The position numbers were made by a program, and so were the translations under genes. From the NCBI GenBank assembly GCA_963971535.1, contig OZ020593.1, positions 41,943,766 to 42,007,765 of the forward strand: a DNA stretch of 64,000 nt, read 5' to 3'. Source of the stretch: Notolepis coatsorum (lineage: Eukaryota; Chordata; Actinopteri; Aulopiformes; Paralepididae). Below are positions 34,417 through 47,397 of the stretch, in pieces. How positions within the stretch are numbered: position 1 is the stretch's first letter; every line of letters begins with the position of its first letter. Under the pieces are notes generated by a model. The model searched no databases. It saw nothing but the letters and a program-made list of their open reading frames with translations, and was not told the DNA's origin.

Positions 34417-35290
34417 AGACTCCTATCACAACCACATAGACTCAGTCGTAAAAAAGGCGAAGCAACGCCTCTACCACCTGAGACAGTTAAGAAAGTTCAG
34501 AGTATCGGGAAGATACTCCAGTCCTTCTACTCCGGAGCTGTAGAGAGCATCTTGACTGGAAACATCACTGCCTGGTATGGAAACAGCAAGTCACAGGACA
34601 AGAAGGCCCTACAGAGAGTGGTGCACTCAGCTGAGCGTACTACGGTATTGCACTGCCACCCCTGCAGGACTTATATAACAAGAGGTGCAAATCCAGAGCC
34701 TGCAGAATAATGAAAGACCCTCACCACCCAAACAACAGCCTGTTCAAGCTGCTGCGGTCAGGCAAACGCCTGCGCATACCAGCAACTAGGACAGAGCGAC
34801 TTCGGCTCAGCTTCTTCCCCCAGGCCATCAGAGTCTTGAACACTGAACTCTCCACACACAAGCACACACACACACACACACAACACACATGCTGCACACG
34901 CTCACACTAAACGGTCACTTTACACAATGAAAAGGTCACTTTATAAAAAAAAATAATTAAAAGAACGGGAGTGGTTCTTGTATAGCAATAGATGGATATA
35001 GCAAGATAGCATAAGGATATATAGTATAACTGTATATTGTATAGTATAGTATTGTATAGTGTACATAAGACCCAGTGCCTCATCCGTAGCTTAACACTGT
35101 ATTACACTATCGCAGGACCTTAGCATGTCTTTTACCATGCATTTTTAACTTTATGTACATTATACCTGTTATGTCTTATTCTTATTACTTGTATTATTGC
35201 ACAATCGCTGCAGGCATGACCACCCGCATTTCACTGTATGCCTTGTATGCCGTGACAAATAAAACTCTTGACTTGACTGACTCAACTCAA
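34417..35290 (+). mobile_element. Rex1/CR1-like LINE 3' fragment
   Basis: Plus-strand frames give a C-terminal ORF2 region related to that at 15093 but diverged: AKQRLYHLRQLRKFRVS, then MKDPHHPNNSLFKLLRSGKR and LRLSFFPQAIRVLN (34710-34850). The frames are broken. The 3' UTR ends with AATAAAACTCTTGACTTGACTGAC. Confidence 0.8.
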
Positions 35291-35329
35291 CCCTTACTGC
35301 AAGAAATCCAAAAACATCCCAGTGATGTC

Positions 35330-36265
35330 TTAACACATTGGGCGCCGGGGGTTGTTCCCATCATTGTACCCAGTCTGCCACCGTTGAAAGCCTATGGAGA
35401 TGTTTACCTTCTTTGCAGGGCTATAACTTTTAAAATTGTATTGCTATATTGACATTACTATTGACATTACCATTCAACATCGATTATCTATCGTTCAGGA
35501 TGTGGGAACGTTATATTTTTTCATTCATACATTGTTGTGTTAATACCGTCTAGAATATACCGGTAAGTATGTTTTTAAGGTTTTCTGCTGTAATTCCAAA
35601 AACGAGAGTTATAGGCCCTGACGCATATGATAGATTATCGATTGGCGTTTCTTTCCTATACACGCTATATAAAAAAATTCAAATGTATATGATCGGTATA
35701 CATTATGCTTCATCATGCGTGAAGGAAAGGGGGGGGGGGGTCGTTTATAATTCCTTGATCGTCAGTAACGGCTTTATTTAGTATGGGTTGATATGTTGAG
35801 CAGATGGTTTGCAGTGAAATGAATAAACAATCGGGCTGAAAATAACGTTAGTGTCCTCTTACCGTTCGCCGATGAGACTGGAGGAAAAAGATCCCAATTA
35901 TTTGACACCGATCTCCTAGATCCATTTCCGGTTTGTATGGCGTAATAAACGCCGAAATCATATCGATTATTGCTTTTCGAAAGCGATCCCAATGCACTCT
36001 AGTGTATATATTGATCCACGTAACAAGATAGTACTGCCGGAGGGATTTCCTCGATGCACCAGCGCCACTTCCGGTTTTGGCGAGAGTGTAACTCGCCCGA
36101 CCATCCACCAGGCGGCGGTATTGAGGCGTTGCAATCTCATACAGGGTGCCGCTGCAGTCCGGAGGTTGGCTGGATGAACTATGAATGCCAATGGCGAAAC
36201 ATTTTTAATATTTATCCCAAAAACTATTTACGGCGTAAGTCGTTTTTGGCGACCAATGTGTTTAA
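35330..36265. mobile_element. TTAA element
   Basis: Left end TTAACACATTGGGCGCCGG and inverted right end TTAAACACATTGGTCGCCAA. Poly-G tract at 35729-35740 followed by TCGTTTATAATTCC, and a CACCAGGCGGCGGTATTG motif near the right. Confidence 0.8.
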
Positions 36266-36697
36266 GTCTTATCAGGCCTCACCATCACCTCTGGCTTCAG
36301 CATCCTGTAGACTCTATAAACGTGGGTGAGAGCAACGTCTGAAATGAGAGACATGTCAGGGAGTAGCAAACTGCTGTTGTTTCCATTGTTCACGTATGGT
36401 CATAATTTATTCAGAGTTAATCATCCGCTGTATTGACATTAAAAGACAATGAGCTCCATATGCTCAGCCCCACCGTCCACCCCACTGCCGCACAACACAA
36501 TCCCTCCCATGTGTGACGGGATGGGGAACGGTGTACCGTGAACAATGCGCCACTAGAACAAGGAGGGGGATAAAACATGCGTCTCTGCACTGGGCCTCTG
36601 GCAAAGCACACAAACAGTCAAGCTACTGGAAATAGATGGTTGCGTGGATGCAGGTACTGACATTTTCAAAGTATTAATTTGCATGCCATAACATAAA
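36266..36697. other. Unassigned sequence
   Basis: No gene or repeat recognised. Confidence 0.5.
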
Positions 36698-37229
36698 AAA
36701 ATTGGGATGCTCAGATACTGATATCTATTATCAGTCCGATACTGACTCAAATAGCTGGATCGGGTATCGGCTACAGATGATCCATGACCGCTCCATTACA
36801 AACACGTCATGCTTCACTAACAGCATAGCGGCGCATGATTGAGAAGAGGAAGATTGTGCCCAGCTTCCCTGAATGGATTCAGCTTGATGAGATACTGGCC
36901 AAAAGTGTTATTTTGCATTAGCCTATATAGCAATAACCATGAGCAAAATATTAGTTGAAGGTTTAGCAACAAGTCAGTCTCTCTGGCTGTTAAATTTGTG
37001 TATATATTGAAAATGCATGGTTGGTTTTATTGCTTTTAGATTGATCATAATGATGCATGTAGTATGGAGCTGTTTGATAATTTTCATAAATTAGACATTA
37101 TGCAAATATTTTTGTATTACGGTAACTTTTTTTCCCATTAAATAACTGAAATATCGGATTGCTATCTGCAGATACCCAAAGCCCAGGTATCTGTATCGGG
37201 ACTGAAAAAGTCAGATTAGTCCATCCCTA
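36698..37229. mobile_element. hAT MITE
   Basis: Left TGGGATGCTCAGATACTGAT, right inverted TAGGGATGGACTAATCTGAC. Internal palindromic ATACTGATATC/GATACTGACTC and GGTATCTGTATCGGGACTG are typical of hAT subterminal regions. The flanks are A-rich, so the duplication (near AAAAAAT) is ambiguous. Confidence 0.65.
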
Positions 37230-37601
37230 GTAAAAAATTACATTTGGAATGTGATTGTTATATATTTTTTTTATCTAAATAATCTTTGGCTTGGATGTAA
37301 ATACTTGCAAGACAATCAAACCAAATGTTAACTGTTTTTCAATAGGATGGAATGCTATGTTGATGGAGTCATTCTGGCTATTCAAAGGTTACCCATCTGT
37401 GCTTCCAGACTCTAGGGAGTGTAATTGGCCATGTCACAATGTCGTGAGCCAAAACAAATTACCATGGTGTCACTCCCATTATCCCTCCCCCACTGAATCA
37501 AATGGATGTAACAGTGTTGTTTTAGGATGTGTTATACAAGTATGTCTGACTATAGAGTATGGGGCACAATTTACTGGCCACAGGGCTAGAAAATGACTTG
37601 T
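37230..37601. other. Unassigned sequence
   Basis: No gene recognised. Confidence 0.5.
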
Positions 37602-37616
37602 GATGCCTAGCCCTTT

Positions 37617-37728
37617 TTATGAATTTTTTGATCAAATCTTTTATATTTTTTTCCCTTTTTTACATGAAACAAGACAACACAATACAGTAACAATAATAAT
37701 AAACAAGAACTCACAGGACAATAACAGC

Positions 37729-37823
<95 letters not shown>

Positions 37824-38099
37824 TGACAGTATAAGCAATTAAATCAGAATAATGAAAATAGTTATAGTATAAATTAATTATGTAAGGGAAAGGAAAAAGT
37901 AATAAAAAAAAAATATATATATATATGTACTACAAGGTGAGACTACCTGAGCACCCCTCATCGACCACCAAGGTCCCCCGCCCCCCGTGAGGACCTCGAA
38001 TCCGGCGAGCCAGAGCAGCATGCCTCTTTAACACTTCGACTCACCGAGACCTCGAATCAGGGGCCCCCACCAGTCCGAGACTGCGATCCCCAACCCACC
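37617..38099. mobile_element. Unidentified retroposon with 15-bp duplication
   Basis: GATGCCTAGCCCTTT occurs at 37602-37616 and 38100-38114. The insert has T-rich sequence on its left, an (AAT)n tract of about 95 bp (37726-37820), and a GC-rich end with two CCTCGAATC motifs. The duplication length fits LINE-type retrotransposition. On the minus strand GGATTCGAGGTCC resembles a polymerase III B box, so it may be a SINE. Confidence 0.6.
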
Positions 38100-38114
38100 G
38101 ATGCCTAGCCCTTT

Positions 38115-38937
38115 AAACTCAACCTTAATTGATACATTCCCCTGTATCCTACAGTATGGCAACGGCAACACCGTGCACTTTTATCCACTCTTTTAAATGC
38201 ATAATTTGGGCTGATGACATGATGTGGCTGTCATCATAAGCCATACTGTATATTCACACCTGACATTCCATCTTGTTCTGCCACTGTCATCATGGAACAT
38301 AAAAATGTCAGGATGGTGACATTGAGATATTATGGGGCCGTGCTTCAGAACACGAAACATGACAATGCAAGGCAGGAGAGAGGAGATTTCAATGCTAATT
38401 TTGCGGACCACAGGACTGTGGGGAAGGAGCCTCGATATTGAGCAGTAGAGCAGCCTCCAGGAGCCATGGCTGACGGCGTATTCTTCCCTGCATACAGCAG
38501 AGGAACAGATGGGCAAGATGATGAGTCAGGCAGCTGCCTCACTGATCACACCAGGCCATGGTGATTGGCATGTGACCACAATGCCTCAACCAACTTGCCC
38601 AAGAAGCCTTCAAAGCGTGGTGGGAAAATCTTGGTTTGTGATAAAAGAGGGACTTCTTCAGCCTGTATACTGGCAATTTAAATTGGAAGGGCTGAAGAAG
38701 GGCATCTTGGCCAAAATGTCCGTGTGGCAATATCTTCAAATGCTATATCGTCAAATCGGAGTGCTGTCCTAGTCCATTAACTACATTGAAGATCCAGCAC
38801 CCATTTCTCAAGGTTTAATTGTGAGTGAGCGTGTTGTTTTATTTTATTGCTTTGGCAGTTTTAGATGTTAGACTGCCACCACACTGGGTCATTTACCTAC
38901 TTGGTTTTAGTATGTGAAATAGGCCTGCAGTTGTTAA
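38115..38937. other. Unassigned, probably single-copy sequence
   Basis: No gene or repeat recognised. Confidence 0.5.
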
Positions 38938-39011
38938 ATGTTTTATATTCACAGTCAAGTAGAAGTAAGAGCGCATGTTTTATATTCACAGTCAAGTAGA
39001 AGTAAGAGCGC
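38938..39011. repeat. Perfect 37-bp tandem duplication
   Basis: A 37-bp unit starting ATGTTTTATATTCACAGTCA and ending GTAAGAGCGC occurs twice without differences, implying a recent event. Confidence 0.9.
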
Positions 39012-39288
39012 ATTGATTTCTCATCTGGTAATTGGAAGATGACAATTTGTGGTGAGAGTAGGTGTCTGCTCTGCCAAGTGCCGCCTAAAATGAGAAACAC
39101 AAAGTACAATTTATTAACAGCTAAATTGAGTGCAAATTAGGTCCATTTGCACCCATAAATACTGAGATGAGCCATTGAGCCTATGTCCACTCTGATCACT
39201 GCCGTTAACTTTTTTGTCCATGGATGCATGTGTCAGTCGATATTGCCTGAGATGATTCCGAAGGAAATTAAAAATGTTATGTCTTATC

Positions 39289-40090
39289 TAGGGCTGTCAG
39301 TTTATTGCGTTAATTAGATTAATTAATTACACAGCAAATTATCGCGTTATGAAAATTAACTCAAAATTAATTACAAAAAAATGTAATAAAAAAAAATCAA
39401 AATAATTTTTTTTTATCTCATTCATTCCATAAGAATGTAGAATACACATTTACAGACTTTTTTTTGCATGTTCTTGGTATCTGATTCTAGGGACATCTAT
39501 GAATCTCAGGGAATGTATTCCCAGTGTCAGAAATACTGTGGGCTAGATCCACAAAGAATGGATTGCACGGTGCAAGTTGCACCCTTACTTACAATTCATT
39601 ATGAATTGAAAATGGGGGACCCTGATGTAAACAAGATGAAAGTCTTTCTCTGGTCTGCATCCCCTTAACAATTGTGTGTATTGAGCCGTACTGTATTGTA
39701 CCCATTCTGCAATCTGTTAATAACATTTTCAATCAATCAATCTGCACGGTGATTGATTGAATGACATTTTTATTTTGAGTAAATTGTAATGAACCAAATG
39801 AGAATATCAATACAATTATTTTTTATCTTTGACTGTGAATAACACCATGCTCAAATTGACCAGACCTTAAAAATCTAAGCAAATTAATAGATGGAAGATG
39901 ATTAAACAGAAGGTTTTGTAGATACAGTACTGAATTCTGCCATCCGAACACATGCAATTTGAAATATGATTATAGAATATAGAATATCAGGCATAAAATG
40001 GTTAAGCGATTAAAATGCGATTAATTAGATTAATTAATTACAAGTCCTGTAATTAATTAGATTAATTTTTGTAATCGCCTGACAGCACTA
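39289..40090. mobile_element. hAT MITE containing a retroposon
   Basis: Ends TAGGGCTGTCA and inverted TAGTGCTGTCA with a perfect 8-bp duplication GTCTTATC (39281-39288, 40091-40098). Subterminal ATTAGATTAATTAATTAC repeats on both sides. The middle (about 39535-39750) is a family X retroposon. Confidence 0.9.
39535..39750 (+). mobile_element. LINE-X-related retroposon
   Basis: The inverted counterpart of 2585-2775: CTAGATCCACAAAGAATGG, GTGCAAGTTGCACCCTTAC, then the family X 3' end and an (AATC)n tail. Inserted in a hAT MITE. Confidence 0.75.
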
Positions 40091-40696
40091 GTCTTATCTC
40101 ACCATCCACACAGATCACCTCATTAATTTCAAAGCTAGTAGATGCATTCTAGTGGAAGCTATGGCAATGCATTAATATTATTATTTATGAGCATTATAGT
40201 CGATAGACCATTATCACAAAAACACATGTCTTGACGGAACAGGGGATCCCACCTTAACTCAACCAACGCCAGATGACGCTGTATACCGTGTGGTAAGAAA
40301 GCCACCGGTTTAAAATATAGGAATACATGGCGGTGTTTGCAGGTCTCAAACTATGTTATCATAGCTATGGATATAATACTATTGCCCATTTGACATCGAG
40401 TATCTATCGTTCAATTTGTGAAAAAGAAAAAAATATTTCATCCATACATTCCCGTTTTATACCGTGGTGAATAGGAGTATAGTTTTAGAGTAATCCTGTC
40501 TAATCCCAGAAAACAATATGCAGCAATATGTGCATTTCACTCAAAACCGTGCCGTTTCTCGCCTGTATCAACAATCAATCTGAAATCAACGCTATATTAT
40601 CGGTATTATGTTTCATCATGAATGCATGAAAGGGTGGGGGGGGGCTAGTTTTTCTATGCTTTGATCGTCACCAACGGAATACGTTACACACACACA

Positions 40697-41933
40697 TAGG
40701 GCTGTCTTAAATACTTCGAAGCTTCGAAGCTTCGTTCGATGGCACAAGCTTCGAACATAAAAAAAAAATCGAAGTTTAAAAAAAATTAAATTAAAAAAAT
40801 TTAAAAAAAAAGATTTTTATACTTCGGTGTGTGTGTGTGTGCATGGGGCCATTGGGTGGGGTCGGGGGACAAATACACTGGAGGAAAGTAACCCAGCTCA
40901 GCACTGCCCAAATTATATCATCACTATTGCCTGTTTGAAGGATATCATCCTCAAACACATACACCACCTACACGCCTATTCTCAGTCCTTGCCCCACAAT
41001 GGTGGAATGAACTACCCACCCCAGTTAGGACAGCCAAATCCCGTCCAATCTTTCGCCGTCGACTAAAGATGCACTTCTTCAACCATTATCTGAAATAAAA
41101 TAAAAAAAATAACTAACTAACTAACCTTACTGTCATGCACTTGTCCTAATAAACTAACCTACACTGTAACACGCAACACTTTGATGAATATTGTTACTCA
41201 GCTGATAGAGTTGTATCCTTCCTGATGACCTGTCGTACAGAACTTGTAAGTCGCTTTGGATAAAAGCGTCAGCTAAATGACTAAATGTAAATGTGAATGT
41301 AAATGCCTTGTAGAATTCCACACATAAGAAAGAAAGATACTGGGATGAATAAACAAAATAGGAAATAAAATGTAGAAATGCATGCAATACATAAATAAAT
41401 ATGAATCTCCATATATGAAATAGAACATTTAGATAAGGTGCTACTGAGATGTTTTGGTGAGTTCTTTGTTTTTTTGTGGAAGTAGCCCTTCTTAAAAATG
41501 CATGAACATTCACTGATAATTGGTCTGTAGTGGAGTCTACAAGGTCTACATTGCCGGACCTTGTAGACTGACATAATTCTGTCCATAGTTTAGTCTACAC
41601 AGGCCACATTTCAAATAATCAAAATCTTACTTCATTCATCTTAAACATTCTTGATTTGGGGGATTGGTAGTTCCCATGAAATCTGAAGTTGTTCAAACGA
41701 CAACAGCGATCCACCTTGAATTAAATCACACAGCCGTGTTGGCTGCGTCACAGTCACGAAAGGGGCTACTTAATTCATTAATCCAATCCACTTTATTTAT
41801 AGAGCACATTTAAAGACAACAAAGTTTACCAAAGTGCTGTACAAGTCCCACAACATAAGATAAAAAAAAAAAAAAAAGGTATAACATTTTTTTTTAATTC
41901 GAAGCTTCGAATTAAAATCGAAGGTCAGCCCTA
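40697..41933. mobile_element. hAT copy, CTTCGAAG family, with L2 insert
   Basis: Starts TAGGGCTGTCTTAAATAC and ends GAAGGTCAGCCCTA with an 8-bp duplication CACACACA (40689-40696, 41934-41941; low-complexity, so weaker). Compared with the copy at 61264 it has an extra L2 segment (about 40972-41305). No transposase domain was recognised. Confidence 0.85.
40972..41305 (+). mobile_element. L2 LINE 3' end insert
   Basis: Encodes the last residues of an L2 ORF2 (QSLPHNGGMNYPPQLGQP in one frame; related residues occur at the end of the L2 at 13203) and the 3' tail TAAGTCGCTTTGGATAAAAG. Absent from the sister hAT copy at 61264, which proves insertion after that hAT family spread. Confidence 0.85.
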
Positions 41934-42025
41934 CACACACATTACACACATACGCTCGGATCGCAGTGAGGGATTCTTGGATCAACGCAAGATTGATACC
42001 ATATAGCCCTTGACTAGGATGTACT

Positions 42026-42403
42026 TAGTGATGCACGATATATCGGCCGCCGATATAATATCGGACGATATGGCAGTTTTTTTACACATCGGTATTGGTC
42101 CGATATCAAGATAGGGCCGATATTAAAAAAAAAAGTGTTTTTTTTTTGTTTTTTTTTATCTTTTTTTTTTATCTTTTTACATGTTTTGGCCTTAAATAGT
42201 TTCAAAATATCAGTAATTTCTGAAAATACGTTACAAAAGTTAAAAAAAAGTATGCGTTTTGGAAAATAGCTCTTTATTTGATTATCATAAAAGTGTTTTC
42301 TATACAGAGATATCGACATCGGTAAATATCGGTATCGGCCAGAACAGCAATATTAATATCGGTTATCGGTATCGGCCACAATTTTCACATCGGTGCATCA
42401 CTA
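42026..42403. mobile_element. 378-bp hAT MITE
   Basis: Ends TAGTGATGCACGATATATCGG-type at left (first 11 bases exact) and inverted TAGTGATGCAC at right, with a perfect 8-bp duplication GATGTACT (42018-42025, 42404-42411). Confidence 0.9.
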
Positions 42404-42828
42404 GATGTACTCCAAAAAGAATATTCCAATTATCTGATCGTCATTCCAAGTATTGATGTCGATCGTATTGCCAACATAATCCACCAAAGAACATGAACCG
42501 GGAGTGCTTGATTCTCCTCATTCCATGCGTTATAAACGCTTGTCCTGCCAGACAAGGAAAACCCCGCCCGGACACTTTAGATTGACGCACAGCTCAAGAC
42601 AGAGTTTCAAAGGATGTGCAATACCGGCCGCAAGGCAGCAGGCGGCGGTATTGGACGTTTGCGATCTCAGACTCATTCCCAATGATAACACAGGCTCCCT
42701 CGATGGATTATGAATGGGAATATCGAATAAAAGAAATAACGATAGAAAACCCAACTTTTCTCGGGTTTGGCGCTCAAGTGTCGGCGAGTTAACCCGACTT
42801 TATTCGTGAGTGGCGTCCAATGAGTTAA

Positions 42829-43525
42829 TCCTCAATAAAAATAAGTACAAACACAGTAAACACACTGTTCCATATCTTTGTCTGTATGTATATCATCTGT
42901 ATGGAAGGCAAGAGAGATATACAATCCATTTGTATTAGAAATATTTCTTAAACTGCTATATTGACACCCGTCATTGTTTGTTTTGTTTACAAAATGTTCC
43001 TTTGGTGACTCAAACTTTTTCATAATGGGGGGGGGGGGGGGGGGGGGTCACAGCTTGATGAGCTATTTCAGGCATGATGGACATTGTGGTTCTGGCCCAT
43101 TGTGTTCATTCAATAAGTTAAATTAATAATTGTTTGAATAATTGGTACCAGCTGTGTAATCCTAAATGCTAATAATTGATTCCACTCCATTTAATCACAC
43201 TCTGATTTTGGTAATTACTCCGGGATTATTGATTGTGCCCCAACTCTGTGTTTAATTAATCAGCAAGAGAGTTGCAGTGTCCCCTCTGCTGTCTACTCGC
43301 ACGGCTAATCGGACCGTTAGAGCATCAGGTGTTGGGGAGCCAGCGATGAGGGAGAGAGGGCTCTGACCACCACTTATCCAGGAGCTCTTGTGTTGTGGGG
43401 GGGGGGGGGGGGGGGGGGGTGCACAGAGCGGTGCAGATGTGACGCTGCTGCCGAAACAGTTGCCTTTTTTATTTTGTTGCCTGATTTGGAGGGGTCGTGG
43501 GAAGTGGTGCCCACTGCCCATCAGC
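42829..43525. other. Unassigned sequence with long G runs
   Basis: G homopolymers at 43027-43047 and about 43398-43420. No gene recognised. The glycine-rich frames are translations of these runs. Confidence 0.6.
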
Positions 43526-43591
43526 GCCTGCCCTCAGATACAACTAACACCTCCTGTCTGCCTACCCTCTGATACAACTAACACCTCCTGT

Positions 43592-46105
43592 TTGATTGAT
43601 TGATTGAAAACTTTATTAACAGATTGCAGAATGGGTACAATACAGTACAGCTCAATACACACAATTGTTAAGGGGATGCAGACCAGAGAAAGACTTTCTT
43701 GGGTTAGGTCATTTACTGTACATTGGAGGGGGTTGGGTTAGGACATTTACAGGGGCCAGTTTCGAATTGCAGTCTCCCGTAGGTGTTCTTTGAGAGTGGT
43801 TTTGAAAGTGGGTAGTGATTCACATTCCTTTACAGCTTTGGGTAGGGCGTTCCACATTAATAATAATAATTAATTTAATTTATATAGCGCTTCTCAATAA
43901 CCCGAAGTCGCTGACAATAGTCAGGAGCAAAAGTAAAAACAAAGAAACAAAAGCAAAGAAACAAAAACAAAAACAACAAAGAAACAAAAACAAAAGGAAC
44001 ATGAGACCATGGGGGGAACAGGGAAGACAGCATGATAGCACAAAAAGACTGGAGACAGACATCAATCAGGTTGGAGGGGGGGGGGGGGGTTATGGGTGGG
44101 GGGGTTGAAGGCAAGGGAGAACAGGTGGGTTTTGAGGCGAGCTTTGAAGGTGGAGATCGGTGTAGGGGAGTCTCTGATGGACTGGGGGAGGGAGTTCCAG
44201 AGTCGGGGTGCAGTACGAGAGAAGGCCCGATCTCCAAAGTTTTTAAGCTTGGATGTCGGGACAGTGAGGGAGGCAGTGGAGGAGGACCGGAGGGAACGGG
44301 TGGGGCGGTAGGGAAGAAGGAGATCAGTCAGGTAGGGGGGGGGGCAGGCTGTGGAGGGCTTTGAAGGTGAGGAGTAGTGTTTTAAAGTTTATGCAGTGTT
44401 TGATCGGGAGCCAGTGGAGAGAATGGAGGACAGGAGTGATGTGTTCGCGGGACCGGGTGTTAGTGAGGAGGCGGGTGGCTGAATTTTGGACCATTTGCAG
44501 TTTATGGAGGGAGCGGGAGGTGATACCAGTGAGGAGGGAGTTGCAATAGTCCAGGCGGGAGGAGATGAAGGCGTGAATGAGGGATTCAGCAGCAGGGGGG
44601 GAGAGGCAGTGACGGATTTTTGCAATGTTGCAGAGGTGAAAGTAGGATATTTTTACGATGGAGTGGGGGTCAAATGAGAGGGTGGGGTCAAGGAGGACAC
44701 CAAGGTTTCGGACTAGGGGGGAGGGGGTGATGGTGGAGTCGTTGATGGTGAGTGTGATGGGTCCGGATCTGGTGAGGGTGGTTTTGGTGCCAATAATGAG
44801 AAGTTCAGTCTTGTCACTGTTCAATTTGAGGAAGTTGTGAGTCATCCATGTTTGGAGTTTGGTAATGCAGGATTCAATGTGACTGAGGGGTGGGCTGTGG
44901 GGGGATTGAGTACTGATGTAGATTTGGGTGTCGTCAGTGTAGCAGTGGAAGTTGAGGTGGTATTTACGGATGATGTGACCAAGGGGGAGAATGTAGCAGA
45001 TGAAGAGCAGGGGGCCAAGGACTGAGCCTTGGGGGACCCCTGTGTGACTGGGGAGGGGGAGGAGGTGTGGCCGGAGAGGGAGATGAATTGGTGTCTGTCT
45101 GTGAGGTAGGAGGAGAACCAGCCAAGTGCTGTGCCCTCAACACCCAGTTGGTGCAGCCTTTGGAGGAGGATGGAGTGACACACTGTGTCAAAGGCTGCAC
45201 TGAGATCGAGTAGGATCAGGATGTTGAGGGCACCGGAATCAGCGGAGATGAGGAGGTCGTTGATGACTTTAACCAGTGCAGTTTTGGTGTTGTGAGCGGG
45301 ACGGAAGCCAGACTGAAGGGGTTCATAGAGGGTGTTGGACATTGATGTGGCATAATTGCGAAACGTGTTTAGTCCCTTGTTTGAGCCGAATCTGGGTTTA
45401 ACATGATTTGTGGACCTCCCTCTGGTGTTGTGGTCGTGGTATTCACTGACCTTTGGGAAGTATTTTGACATGTACATGGGTAGTCGTGTAGTGTATCTTG
45501 TAGACCAGGCCCATTGCAAGTTGCTGTACTCTGTCTTCTACTCTAAGCCATCCTAGGTAGTCAAAGTGGGCAGGGGTGAGGTGGGTTCTAGGAGTAAGGT
45601 CAAGTAGTAGTCTGACCAGTTTGTTTTCGTGATGTTTGTAATCTTGTTTTTAGCGCCTTTGAGGTATTTTGGTACCATGAGGTGCAAGCATAGTCGTAGT
45701 ACCCTTGAATGAGTGCTCCTGCCAGAGTCTTCAGGGTATTCTTGTTTACCAGAGAGGAGATCCGGTACAAGAATCTAGTTCGTTGGTTGACTTTTTTTTA
45801 TTACATTGGATGCCATTTTGTCACAGGAAAGATTTGCCTCTAGGATGGAACCTAGGTAGGTAATTTCATCTTTCCTTGTGACAATATTGTCACCTACTGT
45901 AACTGAGAAGCCGTCGGTCTTGCTGAGTTTATTTGATCCGAAGAGAATGGACTCTTTTTTTACCCAGGTGTAATGATAGTTTGTTATCAGCAAGCCAGGT
46001 GCAGATTCTGCCGAGTTCTGAGCTGAGGGTTTTTTCAACCTGTAACTTGTTCTTGTCAGAGACCAGCAGGGCTGAGTCGTCTGCGAACAAGAACAAGTTA
46101 GTCAC
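43592..46105 (-). mobile_element. LINE family X, 3' half, split by an L2
   Basis: Same 3' end as 240-983 at its left. The minus strand from 46105 encodes FLFADDSALLVSDKN (the FADD catalytic box), KTLSSELGRICTWL, KTDGFSVTVGDNIVTRKDEI and, further left, the C-terminal HNTRGRSTNHVKPRFGSNKG. Several frame breaks. Inserted in the minisatellite. Confidence 0.85.
43859..45338 (-). mobile_element. L2-clade LINE fragment inside LINE X
   Basis: Flanked by ACATT (43854-43858, 45339-45343), part of the uninterrupted LINE X sequence. Minus-strand coding blocks: SGFRPAHNTKTALVKVINDL, LLDLSAAFDTV, then in another frame [16 protein letters not shown] and [19 protein letters not shown]. Diverged from the L2 at 13203 and with a different 3' end (TTTATATAGCGCTTCTCAA in reverse, AAT tail). 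Frame shifts break it. Confidence 0.88.
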
Positions 46106-46620
46106 AAGCTGTCTGCCTGCCCTCTGATACAACTAACACCTCCTGTCTGCCTGCTTTCTGATACAACTAACTAGGGGTGCACGATATAGATTTTTTTGAC
46201 CCCGATACCGATAACTTTCTGCTCCTCAAGGTTGATACCGATACCGATAACCGATAATATATATATATTTATTGTATTATAATTTTTTTTTTATGTATAT
46301 TCCTGTAGTTTTGACCTAACCAGATTTATCATGACATGAGCGTTACTACTATGAACAAAACAAAGCCAAGAGAACAGTTTTGACTCTTCAAATAAAGTGA
46401 CTATATTTATTTTTCCAAATAAATATAATTTGAGTCAATCACAAAATTCACAATCCGTCAATGTCATTAACAATGTGTTTCCCTGAACAATGAGTGAACT
46501 AAAAACTAACAGGTATTGTGCTTTGTCAGCAGAGAAAACATTTGACGCTATAGGAGAGGAGACTGTTGTGGTCTTGGTCCATGAAACAACTATTACTTGG
46601 CATTTATAGGACAGCACGCC

Positions 46621-46899
46621 TCAAAAAGAATTAAATAAACCAAACAAATCATCTCTGTCAAACGTCTTTAATTTTGCAAACGCCTCGTCAAACTGCAAAT
46701 TTGTTGGTAAAAGACTACACGCCGCCGGCTCCTTTTGCAGCTGGCTTTGGATTAGCTTAGCCTTTAGCTGCTCGCCGTCGTATTTTAATACACCATCGTA
46801 GCGGTGGTGATGTTTCAGGTGACTTATTATGTTGTATGCGTTATAGCTTGTTGCCCCTTTCCCTCCTCGTGGAACTTCTGCATTTGTTACAAATAGCAA
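46621..46899 (-). pseudogene. hAT transposase BED zinc-finger remnant
   Basis: Minus-strand frame with FVTNAEVPRGGKGATSYNAY and NIISHLKHHHRY: the GGKG-TS-N---HLK-H pattern of a BED finger, which binds DNA in hAT transposases. The two Cys expected before this segment are not intact (FVTNAE in place of C-x2-C). Residues after it (LIQSQLQKEPAA) resemble the linker to the catalytic domain. The catalytic core is absent. Confidence 0.7.
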
Positions 46900-46901
46900 G
46901 C

Positions 46902-47397
46902 GAGGCGGTCAGGTGGTGTAGCGGAGATTGCGTTCGTCACCAACACCGGAGACGCTGGATTCGCCTGTTCGAATCCAGCTCACAGCTCCGGCGTTGTCAC
47001 CAGCTTGGCTGGCCGTTCACACTAATACAATTGGCTGTATTAGAGGGTGGGAAAGCTGGCGGGGTGGGTCCGGGTCGTTGTAAACAGCGACTCCTACAGT
47101 TCGGTCGGGCGCCTGCTCTCCGCGGATAGGATCTAAGGGGGGTAGTGTGATCCTTCCACACGTTACACCCTCTCAGTGAGAGTCCGCGCTGCCAGGTGAA
47201 AAGAAGCGGTTGATTGGCTAGACGTGTGTCGGAGGAAGCACGTGATACCCCCCACAGTCGGTCTGGGAGAGTGGAGGCTAAGTGCGCAGCGACCAGGAAG
47301 GGGATTGGGAATTGGCATAACGACTAACATTGGGATGGGAGAAAATCTGAGGAAAAAGGAGGGGGAAAAAGATCAATAAAAAAAAAATAATAATAAT
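46902..47397 (+). mobile_element. tRNA-derived SINE with AAT tail
   Basis: Flanked by AATAGCAAGC (46892-46901, 47398-47407). The B box GTTCGAATCC and the body CACCAGCTTGGCTGG, CGACTCCTACAGTTCGG and AGGTGAAAAGAAGCGG relate it to the SINE at 17301, but the 3' part (GTGTGTCGGAGGAAGCACGT) and the (AAT)n tail differ. Inserted beside the BED remnant. Confidence 0.88.

Larger units (their letters stand above)
40254..42828. mobile_element. TTAA element hosting two hAT elements
   Basis: Left end TTAACTCAACCAACGCCAGA and inverted right end TTAACTCATTGGACGCCACT. A G-rich tract (40632-40644) followed by CTAGTTTTTCTATGCTTTGA matches the family. Two hAT insertions account for more than half its length. 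Confidence 0.75.
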
